DNA of 64,000 nucleotides from CALJDF01 sp038121105 (GTDB lineage Bacteria > Pseudomonadota > Alphaproteobacteria > SHVP01). The stretch spans positions 62,001 through 126,000 of the forward strand of contig JAYONB010000010.1 of assembly GCA_038121105.1 (NCBI GenBank), read 5' to 3'. The notes beneath the pieces are model-generated. The model searched no databases. It was not told the origin of the DNA and was given only the letters and a program-made list of their open reading frames with translations. Of the stretch, positions 16,890 to 25,142 are shown one piece after another (within the stretch, counting starts at the first letter, position 1; each line of letters starts with the position of its first letter). A program made the position numbers and the translations under genes.

Positions 16890-18787
16890 CCGGGCGCGTG
16901 CATGTGTTCGTGCCAAGCCTGGAACATCAATGTGGCCCATAACGCGCCCGAGTGATCGGCGCGGCCGTCCAAATGGGCAGTCCAAAGGCGCCGCACGACC
17001 GCGGAATCGAACATGCCCTCCTGCGTCAAACGGCTCTCCGCGAGCAACGTTTCCGCCCAGTCGCGCAAGGGGCCGCGAAGCCACCGTGTCACGGGCACGG
17101 CAAATCCTTGTTTGGGTCGGTCGAACACGTCGCGAGGTACGTGCCGATAGAGAATTTCGCGCAGCAACCACTTCGACGTTCCGCCGCGAATTTTGAGGTC
17201 GCTGGGCAACGCCCACATCGCTTCGACTACTCGGTGATCGAGGATCGGCACGCGTACCTCCAAACCGACAGCCATGCTGGCACGATCGACTTTGGTCAAA
17301 ACGTCGTCAGGCAGATAGCCGTTGAGGTCTTGGGTCTGCATCCACAGGACAGGGTCGTCGCCTTCTGCCCCCCCGGCGCTTGATGCAGGTTCGTCAACGC
17401 CAAGGACGAAGGAATCCCCGTATCGCGTCAGGGTGTCGTAAACGGAATGCAGCGATCGCGCCGACAGCACCGCACCCAGTTTATGCAGCCGCATGCCGGC
17501 CTGTGGTGGCCGACGGTTTGCCGGTAACAACCGCGTCAGGCGATCCAAGGTGTCGGGGGAGGTTGACCGCAAAGCGCCGCCGATCATCCGGCGTAGCGCG
17601 ACGGGCATGCCGCCGAGCCGGCCCCACCGTGCCGCCAACTGGTGACGGGTGTAGCCGGCAAAAACTTCATCGCCACCGTCCCCCGAGAGCGCGACGATCA
17701 CGTCGCGGCGCGCGACCTGGGAAACCAGAAAGGTGGGGATTTGCGACGAATCCGCGAAGGGCTCGTCATACATTTCCGGCAATCTGGGAATGAGTTCCGC
17801 CCCTTCGTCAGCGTCGAATCGGATCTCGGTATGTTCGGTGCCGAGCCGGTCGCTGACCGCACGGGCGTGCGCCGCCTCGTCATAATCCTGTTGGCCGAAA
17901 CCGACCGTGAAGGTCTTGATGGGCCGGCTGCTCTGCGTCTGCATCAACGCTGTGACGGCCGACGAGTCGACGCCGCCCGAAAGAAAGGCGCCAAGCGGGA
18001 CATCGGCCACCATCCGGCGTTTCACCGCGTCGCCCAGCAAAGCCTCGATGCGTTCGCGGGCCGCCGCCGGCGCTTCATGATGGTGGGCGGTATCGGCCTG
18101 GATCCTCCAATAACGTGTCTCGGTCGTCGTGCCGTTTGCGTCGAAGGTCACCGATCCACCGGGCGGAATACGCCGGATCTCCTGATAGATCGAATGCTCT
18201 CCGGTGACGTATCCGTGGCGCACGAGATCGGCGACCGCGGCACGATTGATCGTCGGGCGAACGCGCGGGTGGGCGCGGATCGCGCGAAGCTCGGAGCCAA
18301 ATGCGATGGTTTGGCCGAACCGCCCCCAGTAAAGCGGTTTGATCCCGATACGGTCGCGGATCAACGTCAACGATCGGGTCTCGCGATCCCAAACCGCCAT
18401 GGCAAACATTCCGATAAGGCGCGCCAATGTTTCGGCGATGCCCCATCGCGCGAAACCTTCGACAATGACCTCCGTATCGGAATGCCCACGAAATGCCGCG
18501 CCTTGCGCCTCCAGTTCTTTTCGAAGGTCGCCGTGGTTGTAAATCTCGCCATTGTAGCTCACGACGAAGCGACCATTGGCCGACAGCATCGGTTGATGGC
18601 CGGCCGCCGACAGATCGATGATGGACAAGCGCCGATGCCCCAGGGCGATCCCGGCCGCCTCGTCCGCCCATGCCCCTGAATCATCCGGACCCCGATGGGT
18701 CAAGGTATCGGCCATTGTCTGAGCAACCTGCGCCAGCGGCTGATCGATTTCAGCCTTCAGCTGCAAGAACCCGGCTATGCCGCACAT
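16886..18787 (-). CDS. asnB: Glutamine-hydrolysing asparagine synthase family protein (copy 1)
   Basis: A 633-residue protein. Met-Cys at the start (MCGIAGFLQ) gives the Ntn glutaminase nucleophile Cys2, with HRRLSIIDLS and NGEIYNH in the glutaminase domain (1-210). The synthetase domain holds the PPi loop AFLSGGVDSSAV. The family transfers glutamine ammonia to a carboxylate activated by ATP: either aspartate, or, in glycan clusters such as that encoding P. aeruginosa WbpS, a uronic acid. Both its placement between a ligase and a GT4 and the existence of a second copy at 25143 favour sugar or glycan modification, but plain asparagine synthesis cannot be excluded. Confidence 0.9.
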   Translation of the reverse strand: MCGIAGFLQLKAEIDQPLAQVAQTMADTLTHRGPDDSGAWADEAAGIALGHRRLSIIDLSAAGHQPMLSANGRFVVSYNGEIYNHGDLRKELEAQGAAFRGHSDTEVIVEGFARWGIAETLARLIGMFAMAVWDRETRSLTLIRDRIGIKPLYWGRFGQTIAFGSELRAIRAHPRVRPTINRAAVADLVRHGYVTGEHSIYQEIRRIPPGGSVTFDANGTTTETRYWRIQADTAHHHEAPAAARERIEALLGDAVKRRMVADVPLGAFLSGGVDSSAVTALMQTQSSRPIKTFTVGFGQQDYDEAAHARAVSDRLGTEHTEIRFDADEGAELIPRLPEMYDEPFADSSQIPTFLVSQVARRDVIVALSGDGGDEVFAGYTRHQLAARWGRLGGMPVALRRMIGGALRSTSPDTLDRLTRLLPANRRPPQAGMRLHKLGAVLSARSLHSVYDTLTRYGDSFVLGVDEPASSAGGAEGDDPVLWMQTQDLNGYLPDDVLTKVDRASMAVGLEVRVPILDHRVVEAMWALPSDLKIRGGTSKWLLREILYRHVPRDVFDRPKQGFAVPVTRWLRGPLRDWAETLLAESRLTQEGMFDSAVVRRLWTAHLDGRADHSGALWATLMFQAWHEHMHAPG

Positions 18788-18858
18788 GGACGAACCGCTG
18801 TGGCGCTCGATGTCATGGCAAACTTATGGCCGCCCACCGCCCGCAAAACAAGAACGGT

Positions 18859-20082
18859 TCAGGCCTCGTGAGGGTCGCCTTGGGTCAGAAGCCCGGCGGC
18901 AATCGCGGCGGCGAGCCACAAGGTCGCCAGCCACCAAGCCTGCCAGATACCGAAGTTGAGGACGAACGGCGGAAGCGCCGTGACCACGGCGGCCGCGGCT
19001 GCTGCCCGCCCCCAAGGGGTCAGGCCCGATCGCCAAAGCCCCCGCAACAGGCCGACGAAGACGAGCGCGAGCCCGATGACGCCGACGACGCCTAGCTCAA
19101 GCCAAACCTGGAGGACGGCATTGTGGGGATGTAGCGGCAGGGCGGCCGGCGCATAACCGAACTGTGGCCGTAGCGACTCGATGACATCGCCTTGGGCGCC
19201 AATCGCGCGCGCGGCATCAAATCCCGCGCCGAGCGGCGCTGCGTCGGCAGCTTCGCCGGCGGCAAAGTTCCAAATGCCGATGCGGTGAGCCCACGGCGTT
19301 GGGAGTTCGATGTGTCGGTCTATCAACGCCGGGATGGTGACGATGTCGCGCGATATCCACGGCGCAAAAGCGGCGTAGAGACAGAATGCGATTGCCAGCA
19401 CGGTGAGCGCTGCCCGCGGAGCCATACGGACCGCAACGAACATCACGGTCCCCAGCAACAAACCGACAGTCGCGGCGTTCATCGGCAATAGGACGATCGC
19501 AAACGCGCCGCCGACAAAAAAGAGACCACCGATCGCCAGCCGCTTTCGACCAAGTGCGATCGCCGTCGGCCACAGCAAGATCGAGAACAAGACAACGCCG
19601 CGTCCGACGCGTTCGAGATTATTGGCGGCGGTGTCGGCGTCTTCGCCACGAAGGGCGCGCATCAGTGCGGCGCCGCTCAATCCTTCGAATAGGAAGATGG
19701 CTGCGGCGACGGTCAATGCGACGAGCAGGGCACGACGAAGCGTTCGGGACCGTGGTGCGTTGTCTCCGAGCCAAGCGAAGAGCACGAGGCCGGGCACGCC
19801 GAGCGCCACCGTGCGGAGTGCCTTGCCCGGGTCTGCGAGAGGCGACCAATACGCCGAGGCCACCGTCCAAGCCGCCAGGACGACCAGACCGATCCCGAGT
19901 TCTATCGGAAGGCTCGTCGTCACCTGGCGGATGGTCGATACCGATAGGGTCGCAAGACCCAGCAATAACAGCGCTGCCACGGTGCCATTGGGGGCCAACG
20001 GCATTACCAGTCCCAGCAGCAAAACCAGGATGCCGACCGCTACGGCACGGGTGGTTAGAAGACGGGGCGATTCGGTCATCAT
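18859..20082 (-). CDS. O-antigen ligase/polymerase family membrane protein
   Basis: A 407-residue polytopic membrane protein with roughly eleven hydrophobic segments. The long periplasmic loop near residues 305-335 carries LPLHPHNAVLQVWLELG, the PHN motif typical of the Wzy_C/WaaL family. Those proteins ligate lipid-linked polysaccharide to lipid A core, or polymerise repeat units. It is the first gene of the minus-strand glycan operon and diverges from the plus-strand operon. Ligase versus polymerase cannot be decided by sequence alone; no second Wzy candidate is seen except the GT-C-like protein at 28927. Confidence 0.85.
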   Translation of the reverse strand: MMTESPRLLTTRAVAVGILVLLLGLVMPLAPNGTVAALLLLGLATLSVSTIRQVTTSLPIELGIGLVVLAAWTVASAYWSPLADPGKALRTVALGVPGLVLFAWLGDNAPRSRTLRRALLVALTVAAAIFLFEGLSGAALMRALRGEDADTAANNLERVGRGVVLFSILLWPTAIALGRKRLAIGGLFFVGGAFAIVLLPMNAATVGLLLGTVMFVAVRMAPRAALTVLAIAFCLYAAFAPWISRDIVTIPALIDRHIELPTPWAHRIGIWNFAAGEAADAAPLGAGFDAARAIGAQGDVIESLRPQFGYAPAALPLHPHNAVLQVWLELGVVGVIGLALVFVGLLRGLWRSGLTPWGRAAAAAAVVTALPPFVLNFGIWQAWWLATLWLAAAIAAGLLTQGDPHEA

Positions 20083-20278
20083 TGATATTCATGTCCCATT
20101 GGCCGCCAACATACAGACCTGATCCCGTCTGGGGTTCGAGATTTGTGACGCTAGGTCCCGGCGGCGAACAGAAAACCTCCTTGCTGCGGCCCGGCGTCGG
20201 GGGCATAAATGGGCGCCCGCCGAATTGTCGGTGGTAATTCAGACACTTGTTCATGTTCCCAACTGTGCATAACCCCCA
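20083..20278. promoter_or_regulatory. Divergent promoter region of the two glycan operons
   Basis: A 196-bp gap between the start of the O-antigen ligase gene (minus) and the WbpB-WbpD fusion gene (plus). It must hold promoters for both operons. No convincing consensus box stands out; a weak candidate is TTGTTC near 20248 with CATAAC 17-18 bases on. No long inverted repeat was found. Confidence 0.4.
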
Positions 20279-21856
20279 ATGACAGCCGCTGTATCAAACG
20301 TGGCCGTTGTCGGATGTGGCTACTGGGGCAAGAATCTTGTCAGGAATTTCAAAGACTTAGGCGCTCTAGCGGCAATTTGCGATGTCGATCCGGACCGCGC
20401 GGCGGGTTTGGCGGCTGCGCACGACGTGCCGGTGCGGGGGTTTGTCGAGGTCCTTGCCGACCCGGCGGTTGGTGGCGTGGTCATCGCCGCGCCGGCTGAG
20501 CAGCATGCCACTCTAACCCGCGAGGCATTGCTGGCGGGGAAGGACGTTTTCGTCGAAAAACCTCTCGCCCTTCAAGTGGCGGATGCCGAGGCATTGGTAG
20601 CGATGGCGCGAGATGCCGGCCGCATTCTCATGGTCGGGCACCTGCTGCAATACCATCCAGCTTTCTTGCAGCTCCGCGCCTTTGTCAGCGAGGGTCGCCT
20701 GGGGCGCTTGCAGTACATCTATTCGAATCGCCTCAATCTTGGAAAGGTGCGCCGCGAGGAAAACATCCTATGGAGCTTCGCGCCCCACGATTTGTCGATG
20801 ATCCTGTCGCTGGTCGGAACGCCGCCGGCGCGCGTCAATGCCACGGGCAGTTACTACCTACACAAAACCATCGCCGATGTGACGACGACGCACCTGTCCT
20901 TTCCCGGTGGCGAAAGCGCGCACGTCTTTGTTTCGTGGTTGCACCCCTTCAAGGAACAAAAACTTGTCGTCGTTGGTGACCAGGGGATGGCGGTGTTCGA
21001 CGACGGGGAGTCCTGGGACAGCAAGCTGTCGCTCTACCCCCATCGCATCGAGTGGCGCGAAGGCATGCCGATCCCGGAGAAAGCCGACCGCGAGCCGGTC
21101 CCGCTGGCCGAGGACGAGCCGCTCAAACTCGAATGCGCGCACTTCCTGGAATGCATGGAGACCCGTCGCACCCCGCGCACCGACGGGGCCGAAGGTCTTG
21201 CCGTGCTGCAGGTGCTCGATGCCTCCGAACGCTCCATGACCACCGGCCGACCCGTTTCGCTCGCTTGTGCGGCAGGCGAGGTATTCGTTCATGAGACGGC
21301 TCGGGTCGATCAGCCAGCGACACTCGGCGCCGGCACCAAAGTTTGGCACTACAGCCATGTGCTGTCGGGATCGACGCTAGGGTCCGACTGTGTTGTCGGG
21401 CAGAACGTATCGATCGGGCCCGACGTAAGGATTGGGGACGGCTGCAAGATTCAAAACAACGTCTCGGTCTACAAGGGTGTGACGCTCGAGGATGGCGTGT
21501 TTTGTGGACCGAGTTGTGTTTTCACCAACGTGCGGAACCCGCGCGCCGAGGTGAACCGGCGCGACGAGTTCAGCAACACCACCGTTCGGCGCGGTGCGAC
21601 GATCGGCGCCAATGCAACAATCGTATGCGGGGTCGAACTAGGCGCCTATTGCATGATTGGCGCCGGCGCCGTGGTGACCCATGACGTACCGCCGTTTGCA
21701 TTGATGGCGGGTGTGCCTGCCCGGCGCATCGGTTGGGTGAGCCATAGTGGCGAACGCCTCGGCGAGGATTTGGTCTGTCCACGGACAGGCCGTCGCTATC
21801 AGGAAACGAGCACCGATACCTTGCAAGAAATCGAAACAAAGGCAGCAGCGGTTTGA
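20279..21856 (+). CDS. Fused UDP-GlcNAcA 3-dehydrogenase/N-acetyltransferase (WbpB-WbpD type)
   Basis: A 525-residue fusion. Residues about 1-327 form a Gfo/Idh/MocA oxidoreductase: NVAVVGCGYWGKNLVRNF (NAD site), FVEKPLAL (EKP motif) and FAPHDLSM with the active-site His, closest to WlbA/WbpB, which oxidise C3 of UDP-GlcNAcA. Residues about 328-525 form a left-handed beta-helix acetyltransferase (repeat turns such as VSIGPDVRIGDGCKI and TIGANATIV), like WlbB/WbpD, which N-acetylates the 3-amino group. In Pseudomonas and Bordetella these are separate proteins. The aminotransferase acting between the two steps follows immediately with a TTGA overlap. No clear Shine-Dalgarno precedes the ATG, hinting at a leaderless or weakly translated mRNA. 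Confidence 0.9.
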   Translation: MTAAVSNVAVVGCGYWGKNLVRNFKDLGALAAICDVDPDRAAGLAAAHDVPVRGFVEVLADPAVGGVVIAAPAEQHATLTREALLAGKDVFVEKPLALQVADAEALVAMARDAGRILMVGHLLQYHPAFLQLRAFVSEGRLGRLQYIYSNRLNLGKVRREENILWSFAPHDLSMILSLVGTPPARVNATGSYYLHKTIADVTTTHLSFPGGESAHVFVSWLHPFKEQKLVVVGDQGMAVFDDGESWDSKLSLYPHRIEWREGMPIPEKADREPVPLAEDEPLKLECAHFLECMETRRTPRTDGAEGLAVLQVLDASERSMTTGRPVSLACAAGEVFVHETARVDQPATLGAGTKVWHYSHVLSGSTLGSDCVVGQNVSIGPDVRIGDGCKIQNNVSVYKGVTLEDGVFCGPSCVFTNVRNPRAEVNRRDEFSNTTVRRGATIGANATIVCGVELGAYCMIGAGAVVTHDVPPFALMAGVPARRIGWVSHSGERLGEDLVCPRTGRRYQETSTDTLQEIETKAAAV

Positions 21857-22992
21857 ACGACAACCCCGCCCCAAAGATCCCGTTCATCGACCTTGCGGCG
21901 CAGCGCGACCGGCTGCAGCCCGGCCTTGATGAAGCCATTTCGACCGTGATCGCGCATGGCGCGTTCATCAACGGCCCCGAAGTAAAAGAGTTCGAACGCG
22001 ACCTTGCCGAGTTTGCGGGGGTTGCCCACGCCATCGGGTGCGGCAACGGCACCGACGCGCTTTTTCTCCCTTTGCTTGCGCACGGCATCGGCGCCGGCGA
22101 CGCAGTCTTGGTCCCATCGTTTACCTTCGTGGCTACGGCCGAAGTGGTTGTGTTGACCGGGGCGACGCCGATTTTTGTGGATGTCGATGTCGACACGTTC
22201 AACGCGTCGGTCGAAACGATGCAAGAGGGTGTCGCGGAAGCCCGCCGCCAAGGCCTGCGACCGCGCGCGATGATACCCGTCGACCTGTTTGGATTACCCG
22301 CCGATTACGACGCCCTCAACACCCTCGCCGATGCAGAGGACATGCTGGTGATCGCCGACGCGGCGCAAAGTTTTGGCGGGAGTCGGGGCGACCGGCCGGT
22401 TGGCGGCCTCGCGAAGGTGACCAGCACCAGCTTTTTCCCGTCCAAACCGCTGGGCTGCTACGGCGACGGTGGCGCCATTCTGACCGACGATGACGACCTC
22501 GCCGATCAACTGCGTTCGCTACGCGCGCATGGCGGAGGCAAAGACAAGTACGACAATGTCCGCATCGGCGTGAACAGCCGCCTGGATACCATTCAAGCGG
22601 CCATCTTGTCGTGCAAACTCACTATTTTGGCGGATGAGATCGTGGCGCGGGGCAAGGTAGCGGCGCGATACAATAATGCCGTGCCCGAAGCGGTGACCCC
22701 GCCGCGGATCTTCAACGACGCAGTGTCGGCTTGGGCGCAGTACACCCTTCGGGTGGCCGATCGTGATGCGGTCGCGGCGCAGTTGAAAACGCGCAGCATT
22801 CCCACTGCAGTCTATTACCCGAAACCGCTCCACCAGCAGCAGGCGTACCGCAACTATCCGGTCGTGGGAGGTGAGCTGCCGGTTTCCGAGCGGTTGTCCG
22901 GCGAAGTGCTCAGTCTCCCCATGCACCCGTATCTCGAAGAACCGGTGCAGCAACGCATTCTCGAAGGATTACGCAGCGTGGTGACAGCCTAA
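21853..22992 (+). CDS. DegT/DnrJ/EryC1 aminotransferase, WbpE/WlbC-like
   Basis: A 379-residue PLP enzyme of the sugar aminotransferase family. Features seen: GCGNGTDALFLPL near 55-67, VLVPSFTFVATAE, DAAQSFGG and the PLP-lysine segment FFPSKPLGCYGDGG. The position after the WbpB-WbpD fusion strongly suggests it converts UDP-3-keto-GlcNAcA to the 3-amino sugar with glutamate as donor. The start codon is TTG at 21853, overlapping the TGA of the upstream gene (TTGA), consistent with translational coupling and obligate co-expression of the pathway. Its stop overlaps the next gene (TAATG). Confidence 0.9.
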   Translation: MNDNPAPKIPFIDLAAQRDRLQPGLDEAISTVIAHGAFINGPEVKEFERDLAEFAGVAHAIGCGNGTDALFLPLLAHGIGAGDAVLVPSFTFVATAEVVVLTGATPIFVDVDVDTFNASVETMQEGVAEARRQGLRPRAMIPVDLFGLPADYDALNTLADAEDMLVIADAAQSFGGSRGDRPVGGLAKVTSTSFFPSKPLGCYGDGGAILTDDDDLADQLRSLRAHGGGKDKYDNVRIGVNSRLDTIQAAILSCKLTILADEIVARGKVAARYNNAVPEAVTPPRIFNDAVSAWAQYTLRVADRDAVAAQLKTRSIPTAVYYPKPLHQQQAYRNYPVVGGELPVSERLSGEVLSLPMHPYLEEPVQQRILEGLRSVVTA

Positions 22993-23981
22993 TGGATGTG
23001 CGCGGAAAGAAATTTGTTGTTATCGGCGGCGCAGGCCTGATCGGGTCGCACGCTGTGGAATGCCTTGTGGAGGAAGATGTCGGCGAGGTGGTCATCTACG
23101 ACAACTTCGTTCGCGGCACGCATGAGAACCTTGAAAAGGTGCTGACCGATCCGCGCGTTTCCATCTTCGATGTCGGCGGCGACATCACCCAAACCGATCT
23201 GTTGAACGCGGCGCTCAAAGGTGCAGACGGTGTTTTTCATTTTGCGGCGTTGTGGCTGTTGCAATGTCACGAATTCCCCCGGTCTGCGTTCGACGTGAAC
23301 ATCGGCGGCACTTTTAATGTGCTGGAAGCTTGCGTTCAGCAAGGTGTGAAACGCTTGGTCTACTCGTCCTCGGCGTCGGTCTATGGCGATGCGGTGGAAG
23401 AGCCGATGTCGGAAGATCATCCGTTCAACAATCAGAACTTCTACGGGGCGACGAAGATCGCCGGCGAGGCGATGGCGCGGGCCTATCATCATCGCTACGG
23501 CCTTTCCTATGCCGGGCTGCGATATATGAACGTCTACGGGCCGCGCCAGGATTATCGGGGCGCTTATATCGCGGTCATCATGAAGATGCTCGACGCCGTC
23601 GACCGCGGTGAACCGCTGAAGGTCTACGGCGATGGCAGCCAAGCCTATGACTTCGTCTACGTCGGTGATTGTGGGCGCGCCAATCTTTGCGCGATGAAGG
23701 CATCGGTCGACGATCGCTTTTACAATGTCGGTACCGGCAAGCGCACCTCGATCAAGGAACTGGCCGAAATGGTCAATCGCCTCACCAACAATCCTGGGGG
23801 CATCGAATACGTGCCCGAAGGGCAAACGTTCGTTCGCAACCGGATCGGCGCGACGGAGAATGCCTCGAACGACATCGGCTTCAATGCGAACGTCGAATTG
23901 GAAACCGGCCTTCGCGAACTGATCACCTGGCGCAACGCCCACAAAGAAGCGGTCGACGCCCGACGGGCCGCTGCGGGCTAG
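22992..23981 (+). CDS. NAD-dependent nucleotide-sugar epimerase/dehydratase (extended SDR)
   Basis: A 329-residue extended SDR. It has KFVVIGGAGLIGSHAVE (NAD site GxxGxxG), VFHFAALWLLQ, SSSASVYGDAVEEP (the Ser of the triad) and NFYGATKIAGE (YxxxK), followed by LRYMNVYGPRQDYRG. This is the GalE/WbpP/RmlB group, acting on UDP- or dTDP-sugars at C4. Which epimer or keto product is made cannot be read. Start ATG shares a base with the previous stop (TAATG). It lies between two aminotransferases, so it may feed the second one. Confidence 0.88.
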   Translation: MDVRGKKFVVIGGAGLIGSHAVECLVEEDVGEVVIYDNFVRGTHENLEKVLTDPRVSIFDVGGDITQTDLLNAALKGADGVFHFAALWLLQCHEFPRSAFDVNIGGTFNVLEACVQQGVKRLVYSSSASVYGDAVEEPMSEDHPFNNQNFYGATKIAGEAMARAYHHRYGLSYAGLRYMNVYGPRQDYRGAYIAVIMKMLDAVDRGEPLKVYGDGSQAYDFVYVGDCGRANLCAMKASVDDRFYNVGTGKRTSIKELAEMVNRLTNNPGGIEYVPEGQTFVRNRIGATENASNDIGFNANVELETGLRELITWRNAHKEAVDARRAAAG

Positions 23982-23984
23982 CCT

Positions 23985-25136
23985 GTGACCGAATCGGCGC
24001 GCCGCAATATCGCGATCGCTCTACCAAGCACCGGAGAGGAAGAGTGGCTCGCGCTGCGCGAGTCGATCGAAAGCGGCTGGTTGAGCCAAGGCCCCAAGGT
24101 TAAAGCTTTTGAAGAAGCGTTTGCGGCGCGACATCAAGTTGCGCGTGCGCTCGCAACGACAAGCTGCACCACCGCACTTCACCTTGCGCTTGCCGCTGTG
24201 GGCGTGGGTCCGGGCGACGAAGTCATCGTGCCCGCCTTTACGTGGGTCGCGACGGCCAATGTCGCTGTTTATTGCGGCGCAACCCCGATCTTCGTCGATG
24301 TCGATCCGCATACCTACAATATGGACATGGCCAAGGTCGAAGCGGCCCTGACGGCGCGTACCAAAGCCGTGATTCCCGTGCATCTTTTTGGGTTATGTGC
24401 CGACATGACTGCCCTGCGCGATGTCCTTCCGCCAGGTGTCGCTGTGATCGAAGACGCCGCCTGCGCTGCCGGTGCAACCCTCGATGGGCGACCGGCTGGG
24501 GGTCTCGGGACCATGGCCTGTTTCAGTTTTCATCCGCGCAAGTCGATCACCACCGGCGAAGGCGGCATGTTAACCACCGACGACGAGGCCCTTGCCGAGG
24601 CTGCCGACCGGTTGCGTAATCACGGCGCGAGTGTTTCGGAAGAGATTCGCCATCATGGCCCGAAGCCGTATCTTCTGCCGGACTTCGATGTACTCGGGTT
24701 CAACTATCGCATGACCGATTTGCAAGGGGCCTTGGGGCTGGTGCAACTCGGCAAGCTGGATGGCTTCATCGCGGAACGCGAGACATGGGCGCAATGGTAT
24801 TGCGAGTCCCTGGCTGATATCGCGTGGTTGCGCATGCCGACGATCCCGGCGGGCTACACGCACGCTTGGCAAGCATTCGTGACCGTTGTCGACGAAGACA
24901 CCGCACCAATGGCGCGCAACGACATCATGGAAAAGCTTCAAGAAGCGGGGATCAGTACCCGCCCGGGGACCCATGCCGTCACCGAGCTGGGGTACTACAA
25001 GGATCGATTGGGCCTACAGACCGGGCAGTTTGTGGTGGCAAGTCGGCTTGAACGGCAAACCCTCGCCCTGCCGCTGCACAATCGGATGACAGCCGAGGAC
25101 TACGCCTACGTTTCCGAAACGCTTCACGGGATCTAG
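23985..25136 (+). CDS. DegT/DnrJ/EryC1 aminotransferase (second copy)
   Basis: A 383-residue PLP-dependent sugar aminotransferase, clearly different from the copy at 21853. It has TTSCTTALHLALAAVGVGPG, VIVPAFTWVATANV, EDAACAAGATLDG and the PLP-lysine FSFHPRKSITTGEGGM. Members close in style act on UDP-4-keto-6-deoxy sugars (PglE/PseC/ArnB-like), which the FlaA1/CapD-type dehydratase at 12736 could supply. That link is an inference. GTG start, three bases after the preceding stop. Confidence 0.88.
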   Translation: MTESARRNIAIALPSTGEEEWLALRESIESGWLSQGPKVKAFEEAFAARHQVARALATTSCTTALHLALAAVGVGPGDEVIVPAFTWVATANVAVYCGATPIFVDVDPHTYNMDMAKVEAALTARTKAVIPVHLFGLCADMTALRDVLPPGVAVIEDAACAAGATLDGRPAGGLGTMACFSFHPRKSITTGEGGMLTTDDEALAEAADRLRNHGASVSEEIRHHGPKPYLLPDFDVLGFNYRMTDLQGALGLVQLGKLDGFIAERETWAQWYCESLADIAWLRMPTIPAGYTHAWQAFVTVVDEDTAPMARNDIMEKLQEAGISTRPGTHAVTELGYYKDRLGLQTGQFVVASRLERQTLALPLHNRMTAEDYAYVSETLHGI

Positions 25137-25142
25137 CGCTTT

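Noticed and set aside
16890..17216. Extended start for the GT4 gene inside the asparagine synthase gene
   Set aside because: Those 109 codons are an out-of-frame reading of the synthase; the ATGA overlap at 16886-16889 explains the true start.
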